Origin: Reyranella aquatilis
GTDB taxonomy: Bacteria > Pseudomonadota > Alphaproteobacteria > Reyranellales > Reyranellaceae
NCBI RefSeq assembly: GCF_020880995.1
Contig: NZ_JAJISD010000002.1
Span: 124,001 to 188,000, forward strand
Direction: 5' to 3'
DNA length: 64,000 nt
In this document: one piece after another, positions 7,326 to 16,535 of the stretch
Layout of the letters: the number at the start of each line of letters is the position of its first letter
How positions within the stretch are numbered: position 1 is the first letter of the stretch
The notes under the pieces: model-generated
Seen by the model: the letters and a program-made list of their open reading frames with translations, nothing else
What the model was told of the DNA's origin: nothing
Database searches by the model: none
Translations under genes and position numbers: made by a program

Positions 7326-9548
7326 TCAGATCCAGAGGATCCGGGGATAGGAGGTTCCCTCGCCAGACCATGCCAGCACGTTCCAGGCCGGCGCGATGAC
7401 GCAGGGAAAGGTGTGAATCTCGTTCACCGGATCGTCCCGCAGCGCGTAGGGATAGGAACCGTCGGGGTTCTGCGCAAGCACGAGCGCTGCCAGCAGTTCA
7501 TTCGCCTTGTGCGGTTGCTGATTGCGCAGGGCAATCACCATGCCGAGGCTGCCTTCGTACCAGGGCGAGACGATCGTATCCGGCGGATACCCGTCGCGGG
7601 AAATGAACGTGGTGTAGCCGCGCAGGCCGGTCGCCGGGTCCGTGACGGCGTAGAGTTCGCCGGCGCGCGCGAGCGATGCGGCGGCTGCCGCCTTCAGTCC
7701 CCATTTCTCGAGCAGCACGGCCCCCCAACTGTGGGTGTCGAAGGCGCGCATGCCGTCGGGCTTGTTGACGCCCTTGCTGACGATGCCGCCCTGCCAGAAC
7801 AGGCCCGTCGCGGAATCCCAGCCGACGCCATTCTCCAGGAGCGCCGCCTTCAGGGCGGCGGCGCGTCCGGCATAGTCGACCGACCCGCTCCCGTAGAGGC
7901 GATGCGCGAGATCGAGCGCCCACCACAGATCGATGTTGTGTTCGGTGCTCCACCACGGGACCACGTAGTCCGCCTCGAGCACCCCCTCCACGATGCGTCC
8001 GCGTCCGCCATCGACCAGGCCCTTGGCGTTGAGATAGTCGAGCGCGTAGTCGATCCCGGCCAGCGCCGCCGCCAGGGGGCGCTCCGCGAACCAGCCGCGG
8101 AACTGCGGTTGATCGGCGATCAGCAGGGCGTAGCAGACCCAGGCCTGCGCGCCGTTACGGATGATGCCTGCCTCGTGGGCGGAGAGCGTCGCCTGCTGGT
8201 TGGCAAAGGGAAAACTGCCGTCCGCGTTCTGCACGTTGAGCAGCGCATCGACCAGTTGCCGCGCCGCCGCGCGCTCTCCCAGTTGCAGCAAAGCGATCAG
8301 CGCGACCGCCTGGTCGTAGAGGAAGCAGGTGTCGTTGAAAGCGTCGTAATAAACGTCCTTGAGCGGCCGCTGACCGGCATCGGCGGCGGGAACGATGAAC
8401 GACCTTATGAGACCCGACGGCATCGTGTACTCGCCACAGATCCGCTTGGTGTTCACGTCCACCAGCGACACGCGACCAACGCCCTTCGGCACCAGAGAAA
8501 CCGCCCACTTCATGTCCCGGCGCGCCGGAACGATGCTGTCCGGTACCGCCGAGATCGCCGTCGTCAGGGAGCGGTACTCGATCCGCAGGTCGGGGAAGCA
8601 GCCGTCGCCGGCCGCCGCATTCTCCTCCGCCCACACCTGCCCCACGACACGCACCGCACAGCCCTCCAGCATCTCCACGAGGCGCAGCTTGATCCTGCCG
8701 CCGAAGGGAAACGCGCGGCTGATGGTGAACGGGCCGGGCGCCGCGACGGCCAGCGCCCAGGCATATTCGCCATCGGCCTCGCTGGTGACGAAGATCCGGT
8801 AGGAACGGCCGGCCACGGCATCGAAACCGTTGAGCCTTCCGCGAATGACGAAAGGCCCCGACGAGTCGAGCACCACGTCGCGGAACTGCGGCGGGGATTC
8901 AACGTACGAGACCGTCCAGTAGCGTCGCACATCGCCCGGCCGGTCCGACTGTCGCCACGGCGCGCCGACCGGAATCCGCCCGGCATCCCGTGCCGCCAGC
9001 GCAGCAGCCGGATAGGTCACGAGCTGGAACGTCCAGCTTCCCGCGATCACCCGGCTCACTTCGGCCTTCCAGTGCCGGTTGGCCGCGACGCGTGCGATGA
9101 ATTGCGTGGCCCCGTCGACGCTGCCGACGACGTAGTAGGATCCCCAGTTAGCTCCGCCATCGCCGAACTGGGTCGCGCTCCTCGCCGCCGGCCGGCCCGC
9201 TTCGGCCGGCTCCTCGCCGTCGCGACGGCCGATCCAGCCGTCCATGGAAGAGAACGGCGCATCGACAAGGCCATTGAAGGTGGCCGCTCGTCCGACGACG
9301 AGCGGAAAGAACAGCGGCGCGGTCACGATCACGGGGGAGTAAGGCTGCGACGGCCCGGGAGCCGGCGGCAGGGTGAAGGTGCCTTGCCACGTGCCGGCCG
9401 AGAACCGGTCGATGGCGGGATCGGCAGGGGCGAGCACCGAGGATTTCCACGGCGTCCGGGTCTTCTGCTGCGAGAGGATGAAATCCCGCGCCCGCCGGAC
9501 GCTTGTGCGAACCCGCTCGTCGGCCGTCCCTGTCTGCGGATCGCTCAT
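7326..9548 (-). CDS. 740-aa protein with a C-terminal (alpha/alpha) toroid-like domain, unknown function
   Basis: A large cytoplasmic protein without signal peptide. After a short helical start (SVRRARDFILSQQ) residues 50-390 look beta-rich. From about 420 the sequence is a run of helical hairpins with repeated Asp-Gly-Ser-Phe/Tyr-Pro turns (NADGSFPFA, NPDGSYPYA), DTHSWGA, WWSTEHNIDLWWALDLAHR and SPWYEGSLG. This pattern recalls six-hairpin glycosidases and other (alpha/alpha) barrels, so a carbohydrate-active role is possible but not shown. The ATG at 9548 starts 49 bp after the stop of the small secreted gene upstream; the frame is open further but those codons overlap that gene. It has no obvious ribosome-binding site. 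Confidence 0.75.
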   Translation of the reverse strand: MSDPQTGTADERVRTSVRRARDFILSQQKTRTPWKSSVLAPADPAIDRFSAGTWQGTFTLPPAPGPSQPYSPVIVTAPLFFPLVVGRAATFNGLVDAPFSSMDGWIGRRDGEEPAEAGRPAARSATQFGDGGANWGSYYVVGSVDGATQFIARVAANRHWKAEVSRVIAGSWTFQLVTYPAAALAARDAGRIPVGAPWRQSDRPGDVRRYWTVSYVESPPQFRDVVLDSSGPFVIRGRLNGFDAVAGRSYRIFVTSEADGEYAWALAVAAPGPFTISRAFPFGGRIKLRLVEMLEGCAVRVVGQVWAEENAAAGDGCFPDLRIEYRSLTTAISAVPDSIVPARRDMKWAVSLVPKGVGRVSLVDVNTKRICGEYTMPSGLIRSFIVPAADAGQRPLKDVYYDAFNDTCFLYDQAVALIALLQLGERAAARQLVDALLNVQNADGSFPFANQQATLSAHEAGIIRNGAQAWVCYALLIADQPQFRGWFAERPLAAALAGIDYALDYLNAKGLVDGGRGRIVEGVLEADYVVPWWSTEHNIDLWWALDLAHRLYGSGSVDYAGRAAALKAALLENGVGWDSATGLFWQGGIVSKGVNKPDGMRAFDTHSWGAVLLEKWGLKAAAAASLARAGELYAVTDPATGLRGYTTFISRDGYPPDTIVSPWYEGSLGMVIALRNQQPHKANELLAALVLAQNPDGSYPYALRDDPVNEIHTFPCVIAPAWNVLAWSGEGTSYPRILWI

Positions 9549-9597
9549 GGTGCGAGTCGTTATAGCGCACGGATGGCGGAAATCCGGCGGATGGCCC

Positions 9598-9861
9598 TCA
9601 TCGCGCCGGGGGCGTGAAGCCCTTGCTGCGGATCTTCTTCTCCAGGATGGCGATTCCCCCCGCGGTGTCGCCCTTGTTGCATTTGGTGATTCCGTCGGTG
9701 ATGTCGAAGTCGGGCCTTGTGCCGCCGTTGCCGCCCGCGTCGCCCAGATAGCGCGTGGCATAGTCGCCGAGCTTCTTGCAGTAGGCCGCATCGTCGCTCT
9801 GGGCCGCGGCTTCGCCTGCAGCACCGGCCAGCAGCAGAAGCGGGATCATCAGTCTCTTCAT
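9598..9861 (-). CDS. small secreted two-cysteine protein
   Basis: An 87-aa protein with a clear signal peptide (MKRLMIPLLLLAGAAGEAAAQ) and a mature part of about 66 residues. The mature part has two cysteines (in AYCKKL and ITKCNKG) that could form a disulphide in the periplasm. Small proteins of this shape are common and unnamed in alphaproteobacteria; no function is assigned. The start was placed at the ATG beginning the signal peptide, with GAAGGGGG about 13 nt upstream. It probably forms an operon with the 740-aa gene downstream. Confidence 0.7.
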   Translation of the reverse strand: MKRLMIPLLLLAGAAGEAAAQSDDAAYCKKLGDYATRYLGDAGGNGGTRPDFDITDGITKCNKGDTAGGIAILEKKIRSKGFTPPAR

Positions 9862-9914
9862 CGGATCGTCCAACCCCCTTCGATCTTTGTCGCCGCACGG
9901 CCCACCGCTCACGG

Positions 9915-9926
9915 TGTAAGCTTACA
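9915..9926. promoter_or_regulatory. perfect palindrome TGTAAGCTTACA upstream of aldehyde dehydrogenase
   Basis: A perfect 12-bp palindrome in the 118-bp region between the divergent small secreted gene and the aldehyde dehydrogenase gene, 54 bp before the latter's start. Its size and place fit an operator for a dimeric regulator. Which regulator is unknown. Confidence 0.45.
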
Positions 9927-9979
9927 ACCTAACGGGTGGCGGGTGACCTGACACCCTGTCGCGCACCAAGGAGGATCGT

Positions 9980-11455
9980 TTGAAGACCTACCAGCATTTC
10001 ATCGCCGGCGAATACGTCGACCCGATCGGTGGAAAATGGATCGACAGCATGGACCCCTATCGTGGAGAAGTCTGGGCGCGGATTCCCCAGGGCTGCGCCC
10101 GCGACGTGGACCGCGCCGTGGCGGTCGCGTCTCTCGCGCTGCGGGAAGGACCGTGGGCCACCATGTCTCCGTCCAGCCGGGGCAAGCTGATGATGAAGCT
10201 CGCCGATCTGATCGCGGCCAACGCGCAGCGACTGGCCGAAGTCGAGGTGCGCGACAACGGCAAGCTGCTCTCCGAGATGCTGGGACAGGTCAACTACAAT
10301 CCCGAATGGTGGCGCTACTTCGGCGGCCTCGCCGACAAGATCCAGGGCGCCGTCGTGCCGATCGACAAGCCCAACCATTTCGCCTTCACGCGGCACGAGC
10401 CGGTCGGCGTCGTGGCGGCGCTCACCGCGTGGAATTCGCCCCTGCTGTTCATCGCCTGGAAATGCGCCGCGGCCCTCGCCGCGGGCTGCACGGTGGTGGT
10501 GAAGCCGTCGGAGTTCGCCTCGGCGTCCACGCTCGAATTCGCCGCCCTCACCAAGGAGGCCGGCTTCCCGGACGGCGTGTTCAACGTCGTCACCGGCTAC
10601 GGCCAGGAAGCGGGTTCCGCGCTCGTCGATCACCCCGGCGTCGCCAAGATCACCTTCACCGGCTCCGACAGCACCGGCGCGAAGATCTACGCGCAGGCCG
10701 CAAGGACACTGAAACGCGTGTCGCTCGAACTGGGCGGCAAGTCCCCGAACATCGTCTTCGAGGATTGCGACCTGGGCGCCGCCGCGTCGGGCGCCATCTC
10801 CGGCATCTTCGCCGCCACCGGCCAGACCTGCATCGCGGGCTCGCGCCTCTTGGTGCAGAACTCGATCCGCGAGGAATTCAGCAAGCGCGTCGCCGAGCTG
10901 GGCCGCTCGGCACGCAAGGGCGATCCGATGCTGGCGGACACCAACATCGGCCCGGTCACGACGGCGCCGCAGTACCGCAAGATCCTGGACTACATGGAGA
11001 TCGCCAAGGCCGAAGGCGCGCGCTGCATCCTGGGCGGCGGCGCCGCCAGCGACATGCCGGGCGGACAGTTCGTCGAGCCCACCATCTTCGTCGACGTACG
11101 CCCCGACATGCGGATCGCGCGGGAGGAAGTGTTCGGCCCCGTGCTGTCGATCATCGGCTTCGACACCGAGGAGGAAGCGGTGCGGCTGGCCAACGACACG
11201 ATCTACGGCCTGGCGGCCGGCGTCTGGACCAAGGACATGAACCGGGCGCTGCGCATGACCGCCGCGCTCAAGGCCGGGACGGTCTGGGTCAACACCTATC
11301 GCGCCATCAGCTACATGATGCCGTTCGGCGGCATGAAGCATTCCGGCATCGGCCGCGAGAGCGGCATGGAAGCGATCCACGAGTATCTCGAGACCAAGAG
11401 TGTCTGGATCTCGACGGCGGAAGGCTCACCCGCCAACCCGTTCGTGATGCGTTAG
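9980..11455 (+). CDS. aldehyde dehydrogenase (NAD(P)-dependent)
   Basis: A 491-aa aldehyde dehydrogenase of full family length. It has the general base Glu250 in LELGGKSPN and the nucleophile Cys284 in GQTCIAG. Other family landmarks are WNSPLLF (151-157), KPSEFAS and the C-terminal PFGGMKHSGIGRESG. It oxidises an aldehyde to the acid in the cytoplasm; the natural substrate is unknown. The start is TTG, supported by AAGGAGG 5 nt upstream. The last 30 bp overlap the convergent fdsD gene. A palindrome in the upstream region may be its operator. Confidence 0.93.
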   Translation: MKTYQHFIAGEYVDPIGGKWIDSMDPYRGEVWARIPQGCARDVDRAVAVASLALREGPWATMSPSSRGKLMMKLADLIAANAQRLAEVEVRDNGKLLSEMLGQVNYNPEWWRYFGGLADKIQGAVVPIDKPNHFAFTRHEPVGVVAALTAWNSPLLFIAWKCAAALAAGCTVVVKPSEFASASTLEFAALTKEAGFPDGVFNVVTGYGQEAGSALVDHPGVAKITFTGSDSTGAKIYAQAARTLKRVSLELGGKSPNIVFEDCDLGAAASGAISGIFAATGQTCIAGSRLLVQNSIREEFSKRVAELGRSARKGDPMLADTNIGPVTTAPQYRKILDYMEIAKAEGARCILGGGAASDMPGGQFVEPTIFVDVRPDMRIAREEVFGPVLSIIGFDTEEEAVRLANDTIYGLAAGVWTKDMNRALRMTAALKAGTVWVNTYRAISYMMPFGGMKHSGIGRESGMEAIHEYLETKSVWISTAEGSPANPFVMR

Positions 11456-11692
11456 CTCCGTTCCGGATCGTCCGAGCGCCAGGCCTTCCTTCAGGTGGAG
11501 GACGGCCTGGCGCACCGCCGGGTCGAGCCCCTCCCCGCCTCCATCGAGATGGCCGACGATCGCATCCCGCATGGAGGGCGGCCAGAACTTGAGAAGATGC
11601 GTGGCGATGGCCAGCGGAGCGTCGATGCCGCGCTGCGGGGTGAAGAACCGGCCGATCTGGTTGGCCATCGTCACCAGTTTTCCGACGGACAC
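11426..11692 (-). CDS. fdsD: formate dehydrogenase delta subunit FdsD
   Basis: An 88-aa protein beginning VSVGKLVTMANQIGRFFTPQ and continuing through LLKFWPPSMRDAIVGHL. This matches the small FdsD subunit of soluble NAD-linked molybdenum formate dehydrogenases, which in characterised systems is needed for assembly or stability. The start is GTG, 5 bp after the fdsA stop, with GGCGGAG 7 nt upstream inside the end of fdsA; ATG at 11668 is an alternative. The 3' end overlaps the convergent aldehyde dehydrogenase gene by 30 bp. Confidence 0.85.
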   Translation of the reverse strand: MSVGKLVTMANQIGRFFTPQRGIDAPLAIATHLLKFWPPSMRDAIVGHLDGGGEGLDPAVRQAVLHLKEGLALGRSGTELTHHERVGG

Positions 11693-11697
11693 GAGCG

Positions 11698-14532
11698 CTA
11701 CTCCGCCGCGATGCGCCGGCTGCGCCGGGCCCGCTCGGCATAGTCCTTCTGCCAGTCGCCCGGGCCGTTCGAGGGCGACACCTGCACGGCCGTGACCTTG
11801 TATTCGGGGCAGTTCGTCGCCCAATCGGAGATATCCGTCGTCACCACGTTGGCCTGCGTGTCGGGATGATGGAACGTCGTGTAGACGACGCCCGGCGCCA
11901 CCCGATCGGTGATGTGCGCGCGCAGGCTGGTGCTGCCGGCACGGCTGTCGAGCCTGACCCAGTCGCCGTCGCGCACGCCGCGCTGCTCGGCGTCGTGCGG
12001 ATGGATCTCCAGCAGGTCGTGGTCGTGCCACACGACATTGCCTGTGCGCCGGGTCTGGGCACCGACATTGTACTGGCTGAGGATGCGGCCGGTGGTGAGC
12101 AGCAGGGGAAAGCGCGGCCCCGTACGCTCGTCCGTCGCCACATACTCGGTAATCAGGAAGTTGCCCTTGCCGCGGACGAAGCCGCCGACATGCATCACCG
12201 GCGTGCCGAGCGGCGCCTTCTCATTGCAGGGCCACTGGATCGATCCGACCCTATCCAGAAGTCCATACGACACGCCGGCAAAGCTCGGCGTGAGTCGGGC
12301 AATCTCGTCCATGATCTCCGACGGATGCCCGTACGGCATTTCGAAGCCCATGGCTCTGCCGATGGCGATCGTGATCTCCCAGTCGGCCATGCCCGCCTTG
12401 GGCGTCATGACCCGGCGCACGCGATTGATGCGGCGTTCGGCATTGGTGAAGGTGCCGTCCTTCTCGAGGAACGTGGAACCGGGCAGGAAGACGTGGGCGT
12501 AGGTCGCCGTTTCGTTCAGGAACAGATCCTGCACCACGACGCATTCCATGGATGCAAGCGCCCGCGCGACATGTCCGGTGTCGGGATCCGACTGCAGGAT
12601 GTCCTCGCCCTGCACGTAGAGGCCCTTGAAGCTGCCCTCGATCGCGGCGTCGAACATGTTGGGGATTCGGAGGCCCGGCTCCGGATCGAGCGGTCGCCCC
12701 CACATCGTTTCGAACGTGCCGCGCACGGCATCGTCGGAGACGTGGCGATAGCCGGTGAACTCGTGGGGAAACGACCCCATGTCGCAGGCGCCCTGGACAT
12801 TGTTCTGGCCGCGCAGCGGGTTCACGCCCACGCCTGGCCGGCCGAGATTGCCCGTCGCCATGGCGAGATTGGCGATCGCCATGACGGTGGTGGTGCCCTG
12901 GCTATGCTCGGTCACGCCCAGCCCGTAGTAGATCGCGGCGTTGCCACCCGTCGCGTAGAGCCGCGCGGCACCGCGGATCGTCTCTGGATCGACGCCCGCC
13001 ATCGGCCCGACCGCCTCGGGGCTGTTCCGTGGCTCGGAAACGAAGGCAGCCCAGTCCTCGAACGCATCGCGGTCGCAGAACTCCCGCACGAACCGTTCGT
13101 TCACCAGGCCTTCGGTGACGATCGTGTGGGCCAGCGCGTTCATCACCGCCGTGTTGGTGCCGGGCCGCAGCGGCAGGTGATGGTCGGCTTCGACGTGCGG
13201 CATGCGCACGAGGTCGATCCGGCGCGGATCGATCACGATCAGCCTCGCGCCCTGACGCAGGCGCTTCTTCATGCGCGAGGCGAAGACCGGATGCGCATCG
13301 GTCGGATTGGCGCCGATCACGACGATGACGTCGCTCTGCTCGATCGAATCGAAATCCTGCGTGCCGGCCGAGGTGCCGAACGCCTGCGCGAGGCCGAACC
13401 CCGTCGGCGAGTGGCAGACGCGCGCGCAGGTATCGACGTTGTTGTTGCCGAAGCCACCTCGGATCAGCTTCTGCATCACGTAGGTTTCCTCGTTCGTACA
13501 GCGCGAGGAGGTTATGCCGCCGATCGCCAGCCTTCCGTGCTTCCCCTGCAGGCGGCGGAATTCCGAGGCGACCCGGCCGATCGCCTCGTCCCAGCTCACC
13601 TCGCGCCACGGCTGGTCGATGCTCTCGCGGATCATCGGCTGCAGGATCCGATCCCGGTGATGGGTATAGCCCCAGGCGAAGCGGCCCTTGACGCAGGAAT
13701 GTCCGCGGTTGGCCTTGCCGTCCTTCCAGGGGACCATGCGCACCAGTTCCTCGCCGCGCATCTCGGCCTTGAAGCTGCAGCCGACGCCGCAATAGGCGCA
13801 GGTCGTCACCACGGAATGCTCGGGCTGGCCGATTTCGATCAGGCTCTTCTCCGACAGCGTCGCCGTCGGACAGGCCTGGACGCAGGCGCCGCACGACACG
13901 CATTCGGAGCTCAGAAAGTCATCGAGCGCCGTGCCGGGTGACACTTTCGATTCGAAGCCGCGTCCCTGGATCGTGAGCGCGAACGTGCCCTGCACCTCCT
14001 CGCAGGCGCGCACGCAGCGCGAACAGACGATGCACTTGGAGGGATCGAAGGTGAAGTAAGGGTTGCTCTCGTCCTTCGCCTGTTTCGTATGGTTCTCGCC
14101 CTCATAACCGTAGCGCACGTTGCGCAGCCCGACGGCGCCGGCCATGTCCTGCAGTTCGCAATCGCCGTTGGCCGCGCAGGTCAGGCAGTCGAGTGGGTGA
14201 TCGGAGATGTAGAGCTCCATCACGCCGCGGCGGATCTTCTTCAGCCGCTCGGTCTGCGTCGACACGACCATGCCGGACGCGACCGGCGTCGTGCACGAGG
14301 CGGGTGTGCCGGCGCGGCCCGCAATCTCGACGAGGCAAAGGCGGCAGGAGCCGAAGGCTTCGACCGAATCGGTGGCGCAAAGCTTGGGCACCTGGATGCC
14401 CGCTTCCACCGCCGCGCGCATGATCGAGGTGCCTTCAGGGACCATGACGGCACGGCCGTCGATGACCAGCGAGACCTGCGTCCCGTTGCAGCTCGGGGGC
14501 GTACCGTAATCGGTCTCGGAGACGAGCGGCAT
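11698..14532 (-). CDS. fdsA: NAD-dependent formate dehydrogenase alpha subunit FdsA (molybdopterin)
   Basis: A 944-aa catalytic subunit oxidising formate to CO2. The N-terminal [2Fe-2S] domain has Cys52, 63, 66 and 80. Next come a His-Cys3 region (DHPLDCLTCAANGDC) and two ferredoxin-type [4Fe-4S] clusters (Cys167/170/173/177 and Cys211/214/217/221). The molybdopterin core begins with a further cluster motif (Cys245/248/252/280). The predicted Mo ligand is Cys373 in VCHSPTG, so this is a cysteine enzyme and not a selenoprotein. Length and domain order match FdsA of Cupriavidus and Rhodobacter. It lies 9 bp after fdsB in the fdsGBAD operon. Confidence 0.95.
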   Translation of the reverse strand: MPLVSETDYGTPPSCNGTQVSLVIDGRAVMVPEGTSIMRAAVEAGIQVPKLCATDSVEAFGSCRLCLVEIAGRAGTPASCTTPVASGMVVSTQTERLKKIRRGVMELYISDHPLDCLTCAANGDCELQDMAGAVGLRNVRYGYEGENHTKQAKDESNPYFTFDPSKCIVCSRCVRACEEVQGTFALTIQGRGFESKVSPGTALDDFLSSECVSCGACVQACPTATLSEKSLIEIGQPEHSVVTTCAYCGVGCSFKAEMRGEELVRMVPWKDGKANRGHSCVKGRFAWGYTHHRDRILQPMIRESIDQPWREVSWDEAIGRVASEFRRLQGKHGRLAIGGITSSRCTNEETYVMQKLIRGGFGNNNVDTCARVCHSPTGFGLAQAFGTSAGTQDFDSIEQSDVIVVIGANPTDAHPVFASRMKKRLRQGARLIVIDPRRIDLVRMPHVEADHHLPLRPGTNTAVMNALAHTIVTEGLVNERFVREFCDRDAFEDWAAFVSEPRNSPEAVGPMAGVDPETIRGAARLYATGGNAAIYYGLGVTEHSQGTTTVMAIANLAMATGNLGRPGVGVNPLRGQNNVQGACDMGSFPHEFTGYRHVSDDAVRGTFETMWGRPLDPEPGLRIPNMFDAAIEGSFKGLYVQGEDILQSDPDTGHVARALASMECVVVQDLFLNETATYAHVFLPGSTFLEKDGTFTNAERRINRVRRVMTPKAGMADWEITIAIGRAMGFEMPYGHPSEIMDEIARLTPSFAGVSYGLLDRVGSIQWPCNEKAPLGTPVMHVGGFVRGKGNFLITEYVATDERTGPRFPLLLTTGRILSQYNVGAQTRRTGNVVWHDHDLLEIHPHDAEQRGVRDGDWVRLDSRAGSTSLRAHITDRVAPGVVYTTFHHPDTQANVVTTDISDWATNCPEYKVTAVQVSPSNGPGDWQKDYAERARRSRRIAAE

Positions 14533-14541
14533 GGCGTGCTC

Positions 14542-16071
14542 CTATCCCGCGGCCACGGCGCGAGCTCGGCGGACAAAATCCTCCGGGAAGTGCCGCAGCG
14601 CACTCATCACCGGATAGGGCGTGAAGCCGCCCAGGGCGCACAGCGAGCCGAACTTCATGGTCTGGCAGAGATCCTCGATCAGCTCGAGGTTTGCCGCGAC
14701 ACGTTCGCCTCGCCTGATCCTGTCGAGGGTCTCGACGCCGCGCGTCGAGCCGATGCGGCAGGGCGTGCACTTGCCGCAGGATTCGATGGCGCAGAATTCC
14801 ATGGCGAAGCCCGCCTGCCGCATCATGTCGACCGTCTCGTCGAACACCACGATGCCGCCATGGCCGATCAGACCGTCGCGCGCAGCGAAGGCCTCGTAGT
14901 CGAACGCCGTGTCGAACAGCGCGCGCGGGAAGTAGGCGCCCAGGGGACCGCCGACCTGCACCGCCCTCACCGGCCGGCCGCTTCGCGTGCCGCCGCCGAT
15001 CCCGTCGACCAGCTCGCCCAGCGTCACGCCGAAGGCCGTCTCGAAGAGGCCGCCATGCCTGACGTTTCCGGCGAGTTGAATCGGCATGGTGCCGCGCGAT
15101 CGTCCCATTCCGAGTACCGAATAGGCCTCGGCGCCCTCGGCGAGGATCCACGGCACGGTCGCCAGCGTGACCACGTTGTTGACGACCGTGGGGCGGCCGA
15201 ACAGGCCCTTGTGGGCAGGCAGCGGCGGCTTGGCGCGGACCTGCCCGCGCTTGCCCTCGATGCTCTCCAGCAGCGCGGTCTCCTCGCCGCAGACATAGGC
15301 GCCGGCGCCGACACGGACCTCGATGTCGAAACCGGCCGCCGCGCCCAGCAGCCCGTCGGCTTCGGCGAGCGACACCGCGCGCTCGAAGGTGCGCACGGCA
15401 TCGGGATACTCGGAGCGGATATAGACGAAGCCCTTGGCCGCACCGACGGCGAGGCCGGCGATCGCCATGCCTTCGATCAGCGCGAAGGGGTCGCCCTCCA
15501 GCAGCATGCGATCGGCGAAGGTGCCGGAATCGCCTTCGTCGGCGTTGCAGACCACATACTTCCGGTCGGCCACCGTGTCGGCCACCGTCTTCCACTTGAT
15601 GCCGGTCGGAAAGCCCGCGCCGCCACGCCCGCGTAGACCCGACTTCGCGACTTCCTGCAGGGTTGCCGCCGCACCAAGGCTGCGGGCGCGTTCGAGGCCA
15701 CGGCCACCGCCGTGGGCGCGCCAGTCGGCGAGCGACAGCGGATCGACGATGCCGCAGCGCGCGAAGGTGAGCCGCGTCTGGCGCTTCAGGAAGGGAATGT
15801 CCTCGGGCCGGCCGAGATACAGGGGATGGCTGGCGCCCGCCGTCAGCAGCCCCGGCGCGTCACCGGGCTTTGCGGGTCCGAAGGCAATGCGACCGTCGGG
15901 CGTCTCCACCTCGACCATCGGCTCCAGCCAGAACAGGCCGCGCGAACCGGTGCGCACGATCTGGATCTCGATGCCACGCCGCCGGGCCTCATCGTGCAAC
16001 GCGGCCGCCACCTTGTCGGCACCGACGGCCCGGGCGGCGGCATCGCGCGGCACGAAGAAGCGCATCATCAT
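14542..16071 (-). CDS. fdsB: formate dehydrogenase beta subunit FdsB (NADH/FMN)
   Basis: A 509-aa flavoprotein that passes electrons from the FdsA iron-sulfur chain to NAD+. It is a fusion typical of FdsB: an N-terminal thioredoxin-like ferredoxin remnant (about 1-110) joined to a NuoF-like domain. That domain has the FMN/NADH-binding glycine loop GRGGAGFPTGIKW, the segment NADEGDSGTF, and the C-terminal [4Fe-4S] motif ESCGKCTPCRIG. The start at 16071 overlaps the fdsG stop as ATGA, indicating translational coupling; ATG codons at 16068 and 16065 follow directly. The open frame upstream is antiparallel shadow. Confidence 0.95.
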   Translation of the reverse strand: MMMRFFVPRDAAARAVGADKVAAALHDEARRRGIEIQIVRTGSRGLFWLEPMVEVETPDGRIAFGPAKPGDAPGLLTAGASHPLYLGRPEDIPFLKRQTRLTFARCGIVDPLSLADWRAHGGGRGLERARSLGAAATLQEVAKSGLRGRGGAGFPTGIKWKTVADTVADRKYVVCNADEGDSGTFADRMLLEGDPFALIEGMAIAGLAVGAAKGFVYIRSEYPDAVRTFERAVSLAEADGLLGAAAGFDIEVRVGAGAYVCGEETALLESIEGKRGQVRAKPPLPAHKGLFGRPTVVNNVVTLATVPWILAEGAEAYSVLGMGRSRGTMPIQLAGNVRHGGLFETAFGVTLGELVDGIGGGTRSGRPVRAVQVGGPLGAYFPRALFDTAFDYEAFAARDGLIGHGGIVVFDETVDMMRQAGFAMEFCAIESCGKCTPCRIGSTRGVETLDRIRRGERVAANLELIEDLCQTMKFGSLCALGGFTPYPVMSALRHFPEDFVRRARAVAAG

Positions 16072-16535
16072 CGCGACACCTCGCTCACGATCTCGCCGAT
16101 CGAGCCGTCGTCCAGACGCGCCATGGGCTCGCCGTCGAGCATCGCCGCGGGTGCGGAGGCGCACAGGCCGAGGCAATAGACCGGCTCGACCGTGACCCTG
16201 CCGTCGGGCGTCGTGCCACCCCATTCCAGACCGAGACGATCCAGCAGGCGGCGCGCCAGGCCCTCCCCCTCCATCGCCTGGCAGGCCTCGGCACGGCAGA
16301 TCTTCAGCACATGGCGGCCCGCCGGCCGGTCGCGGAAGTCGTGATAGAAGGACACGACGCCGTGCACCTCGGCACGCGTGACGTTCATCGCCTGCGCCAG
16401 GAAGGGGATCGCCGGATCCGGGATGCAGCCGAACGACGCCTGCACGTCGTGGAGGATCGGCAGCAGGCGCCCCTCGCGTCCCTCATGCCGGCGGACGATC
16501 TCGCGCGCTTCGGCTTCGTCCCACTGCACCGACAC
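16068..16535 (-). CDS. fdsG: formate dehydrogenase gamma subunit FdsG (NuoE-like)
   Basis: A 155-aa [2Fe-2S] protein of the NuoE/HoxE type and first gene of the formate dehydrogenase operon. The cluster ligands are visible as CRAEAC and CLGLC (about 100-145). The helical N-terminal part contains the conserved VHGVVSFYHDF. It relays electrons between FdsA and FdsB. The start codon is GTG, preceded at a good distance by GGGTGGAG. Its stop overlaps the fdsB start. The LysR-type regulator gene lies 146 bp upstream on the same strand, with a LysR box between them. Confidence 0.94.
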   Translation of the reverse strand: MSVQWDEAEAREIVRRHEGREGRLLPILHDVQASFGCIPDPAIPFLAQAMNVTRAEVHGVVSFYHDFRDRPAGRHVLKICRAEACQAMEGEGLARRLLDRLGLEWGGTTPDGRVTVEPVYCLGLCASAPAAMLDGEPMARLDDGSIGEIVSEVSR

